NCBI GenBank assembly: GCA_039024435.1
Contig: JBCCQH010000191.1
Location: 1-6,180, forward strand
Source of the DNA: JBCCQH01 sp039024435
GTDB taxonomy: Bacteria; Bacteroidota; Bacteroidia; J057; JADKCL01
Length of the DNA stretch: 6,180 nucleotides
Reading direction: 5' to 3'
Both the position numbers and the translations under genes were made by a program. A model generated the notes under the pieces. The model saw nothing but the letters and a program-made list of their open reading frames with translations. It ran no database searches and had not been told where the DNA came from. Every line of letters begins with the position of its first letter. Position 1 is the first letter of the stretch. Below, piece after piece: positions 4,139-6,180 of this stretch.

Positions 4139-6180
4139 ATGCAATTATTCAATCGCCTACGATGTTTATTGCTCATAGTGTTGTTGATGCCGGCTGGTCT
4201 CCTGATGGCCCAACCCGACTTCACCAACACTGAAGCAATCGTCAATACAACGACTGCGAATTCGCAGCAGCACCCGGCCACGGCCATTGATTCCGCGGGG
4301 AATTTTGTGGTGGTTTGGGAAAGTTTCGCCGAAGACGGAGACGATTTTGGGATCTACGCCCAGCGTTTTTCCGCCGGCGGATCGGCCAACGGTTCTCCCT
4401 TCTTGGTCAACTCGACCACCGCTGATGCTCAGTCTTTTCCCGACGTAGCGATGGATGCCTCCGGCAATTTCATCATTGTCTGGATGAGCGAAAACCAGGA
4501 TCTGGATGGCTGGGGCGTCTACGCCCAGCGCTACAATTCCTCCGGCGCCACCGTCGGTTCCAATTTTCAGGTGGCCACGACGAGTACCGGGAACCAGCGC
4601 CAGCCCAAGGTCGCGATGAATGCTTCCGGGCAGCACGTGATCACCTGGATGGACGAAAACCTGGACGCCTCCTCTTACGGGATTTATTTCGCGCTGTACT
4701 CAGCGGCGAATGCAGTCGTGGTCGGTGAGACCGCCGTGAACACCACCACCAATGACTACCAGGGTTACCCGGATGTGGGCATGGCGGCCGACGGCAGTTT
4801 CGCCATTGTCTGGCAAAGCAAAGACCAGGACGGCAGCGGCAATGGTATCTACGGTCAGTTGTTCACCGCCGCCGGTGCCACCTCGGGATCGGAATTTCTC
4901 GTCAATACCGTCACGGCCAACAACCAGCAGGAACCCGCCATCGGCGTCGCTTCGGATGGCAAGTTTGTCGTAGCCTGGTCTGATTTTCAATCGGGTACCA
5001 GCCTGTACGAGATCGAGGCCCAGCGCTTTTCCGCGACCGGAGCTGCGCTGAATTCCGCCTTTACCGTCAATACCACCAATACGGGTTCCAATGACCACGC
5101 CCGCATCGCGATGACCCAGGAAGGGGTCTTTCTCGTGGTTTGGGAAGGCTACCAGGATGGATCGTACACGGGGGTTTACGCTCAAGCGTACGACTCGACC
5201 GGTGCGGCGTCGGGTTCGGAATCCCTGGTCAATGACCGTACGACGGACTTTCAGCAAGCGGGGGCCCCGGCAGCCTGGAGCAAAGACTCCACCTGGGTGG
5301 TCGCCTGGCAAGACGGTTTCCTCAACAGCACCTCGACCAATGACGGCAGCGACTATGGGGTCTACTTCAAGACCGTCCCGGTGCAGGGCAATACGCCGCC
5401 CACCGCCATTTGTCAGAACATTACCGTTTACCTGAATTCAAGCGGGAGTGTCACGATTGCCGCCGCGGACGTCGATGGAGGCAGTACCGACGCCGAAGGC
5501 GCCGTCACCCTTTCCGCCACGCCGACCAGCTTCAATTGCCTGAACCTTGGCACCAACGTGGTGACCCTGACCGTCACCGACGCGGGTGGCCTGACCGCCC
5601 AATGCTTTCCCAGCGTAACGGTGGTCGACTCGTCGGCGCCAAACGTGGTGTGCAACAACCTGTTCGTCTATTTGGATGGCAGTGGCACTGCCAGCATCAC
5701 GGCGGCTGACCTCGACGGGGGCAGCAGCGATAACTGCAGCATCAGCAGCTTCGCCGCCAGCCAGACTTCTTATAACTGCGCCAATAGCGGCACCAATGCA
5801 GTGACCTTGACCGCGACCGACGGAAGCGGCAACAGTGCATCCTGCTCCGCCAATGTTACCGTCATCGACTCGATCTCGCCCACTGCGGTCTGCCAAAATC
5901 TGAACATCTACTTGGACAACAGCGGTTCGGCTACAATTACGGGCGCTGACCTTGACGGGGGCAGCACGGACAACTGCGGAATTTCGGGTTATGTCGCCAG
6001 TCAGAGCAGCTTTAACTGCGCCAATATTGGTGCGAATGCGGTGACGTTGACCGTGAGCGATGCCAGCGGGAACAGCGGAAGCTGTAGCGCAACCGTCACG
6101 GTGATCGATTCGGTCACGCCGACGGCGATTTGCAACAATATTGGCGCAGTTAAAGCTGCTCTGACTGGCGACATAACCCG
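4139..6180 (+). CDS. Exported seven-repeat predicted beta-propeller protein with HYR-like repeats (3' partial)
   Basis: The frame was read codon by codon from 4139 and has no stop before the window ends, giving 680 residues of an incomplete protein. The ATG is chosen because it starts a clear signal peptide: basic RLR at 6-8, a hydrophobic run and cleavage after MA at residue 24. Residues 35-415 are seven repeats (55, 55, 55, 55, 55, 54 and about 52 residues), each opening VN-x-T and containing D-x-x-G-x-F-x-x-x-W and [GV]-[IV]-Y-A-Q-R-[FY]. Seven such units predict a seven-bladed beta-propeller. From residue 420 three complete 80-residue HYR-like repeats follow, close relatives of those in the first gene, and a fourth begins at about 660 but departs from the pattern. 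A T9SS tail would be expected beyond the window. It lies 27 bp after the S74 gene with no terminator between, so co-transcription is likely. The ligand is unknown. Confidence 0.9.
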   Translation, partial: MQLFNRLRCLLLIVLLMPAGLLMAQPDFTNTEAIVNTTTANSQQHPATAIDSAGNFVVVWESFAEDGDDFGIYAQRFSAGGSANGSPFLVNSTTADAQSFPDVAMDASGNFIIVWMSENQDLDGWGVYAQRYNSSGATVGSNFQVATTSTGNQRQPKVAMNASGQHVITWMDENLDASSYGIYFALYSAANAVVVGETAVNTTTNDYQGYPDVGMAADGSFAIVWQSKDQDGSGNGIYGQLFTAAGATSGSEFLVNTVTANNQQEPAIGVASDGKFVVAWSDFQSGTSLYEIEAQRFSATGAALNSAFTVNTTNTGSNDHARIAMTQEGVFLVVWEGYQDGSYTGVYAQAYDSTGAASGSESLVNDRTTDFQQAGAPAAWSKDSTWVVAWQDGFLNSTSTNDGSDYGVYFKTVPVQGNTPPTAICQNITVYLNSSGSVTIAAADVDGGSTDAEGAVTLSATPTSFNCLNLGTNVVTLTVTDAGGLTAQCFPSVTVVDSSAPNVVCNNLFVYLDGSGTASITAADLDGGSSDNCSISSFAASQTSYNCANSGTNAVTLTATDGSGNSASCSANVTVIDSISPTAVCQNLNIYLDNSGSATITGADLDGGSTDNCGISGYVASQSSFNCANIGANAVTLTVSDASGNSGSCSATVTVIDSVTPTAICNNIGAVKAALTGDIT
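4241..5383 (+). repeat. Seven 55-residue repeats (predicted beta-propeller blades)
   Basis: Units begin at residues 35, 90, 145, 200, 255, 310 and 364, each with a valine, mostly as V-N-[TSD]. Shared positions are a P or A near 12, D-x-x-G near 17-20, a tryptophan at 26, and a G-[IV]-Y-A-Q-R strand near 37-42. The units resemble each other clearly in protein but little in DNA, so the array is old and held by selection. The motif is not the canonical Asp-box, since the Trp is too far from the Gly. The blade fold is inferred from repeat length and number. Confidence 0.8.
5396..6115 (+). repeat. Three tandem 80-residue HYR-like repeats
   Basis: Units at 5396-5635, 5636-5875 and 6876-equivalent position 5876-6115 are each exactly 240 bp, with cysteines at positions 6, 34, 48 and 70. 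The first lacks cysteine 34 (DAEG in place of DNCG). They match the repeats of the first gene in length and motif order. A fourth unit starts at 6116 but only its first eight or nine residues fit. Confidence 0.88.

Noticed and set aside
4166..5896. Long - strand frames opposite the propeller/HYR gene (4166-4636, 4700-5311, 5438-5896)
   Set aside because: They are shadows of a GC-rich repetitive coding frame; the + strand frame has a signal peptide and precise protein repeats across the whole stretch.

Overview
The window looks like a stretch of a Bacteroidota chromosome, most likely the class Saprospiria (Lewinella-like). The grounds are a type IX secretion system (T9SS) C-terminal sorting domain, hyalin-like (HYR-like) repeats of the cysteine-bearing 'DGGSTDNCG' kind, start codons without a Shine-Dalgarno sequence, and GC-rich genes next to a visibly AT-richer intergenic region. 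No lineage search was possible, so this placement is inference. All genes read on the + strand and all encode exported, repetitive surface or secreted proteins. No RNA gene, insertion sequence, CRISPR array or replication origin was seen.

Layout. (1) 2-1630: the 3' part of a large secreted protein with five complete 80-residue HYR-like repeats and a T9SS sorting domain, closed by a strong intrinsic terminator at 1653-1689. (2) 1690-2341: about 650 bp without an intact gene. Its first part (about 1711-1864) is a decayed copy of a T9SS sorting domain whose stop codon is out of frame. The rest holds two adjacent hairpins and a candidate Bacteroidota promoter at 2197-2226. (3) 2342-4111: one reading frame for an exported fibre protein made of 17-residue NTFxG repeats, then 14-residue YadA-like head repeats, then a peptidase S74 self-cleaving chaperone domain and a coiled coil. 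It is interrupted by an in-frame TAA at 2780-2782. (4) 4139-6180: a long gene that runs off the window, read here by hand. It encodes a signal peptide, seven near-exact 55-residue repeats (predicted seven-bladed beta-propeller), then 80-residue HYR-like repeats like those of the first gene.

How the genes work together. The S74 fibre gene and the propeller/HYR gene are 27 bp apart with no terminator between them and share the same ACCAAC-N-ATG start context, so they are probably co-transcribed. The first and last genes are paralogous in their HYR-like part, and the intergenic remnant shows that sorting-domain-bearing genes have been duplicated and lost here. The simplest reading is a cluster of cell-surface or adhesion proteins that evolves by repeat shuffling. 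The most notable points are the nonsense codon in an otherwise intact fibre gene, the sorting-domain remnant, and the seven-repeat propeller joined to HYR repeats.
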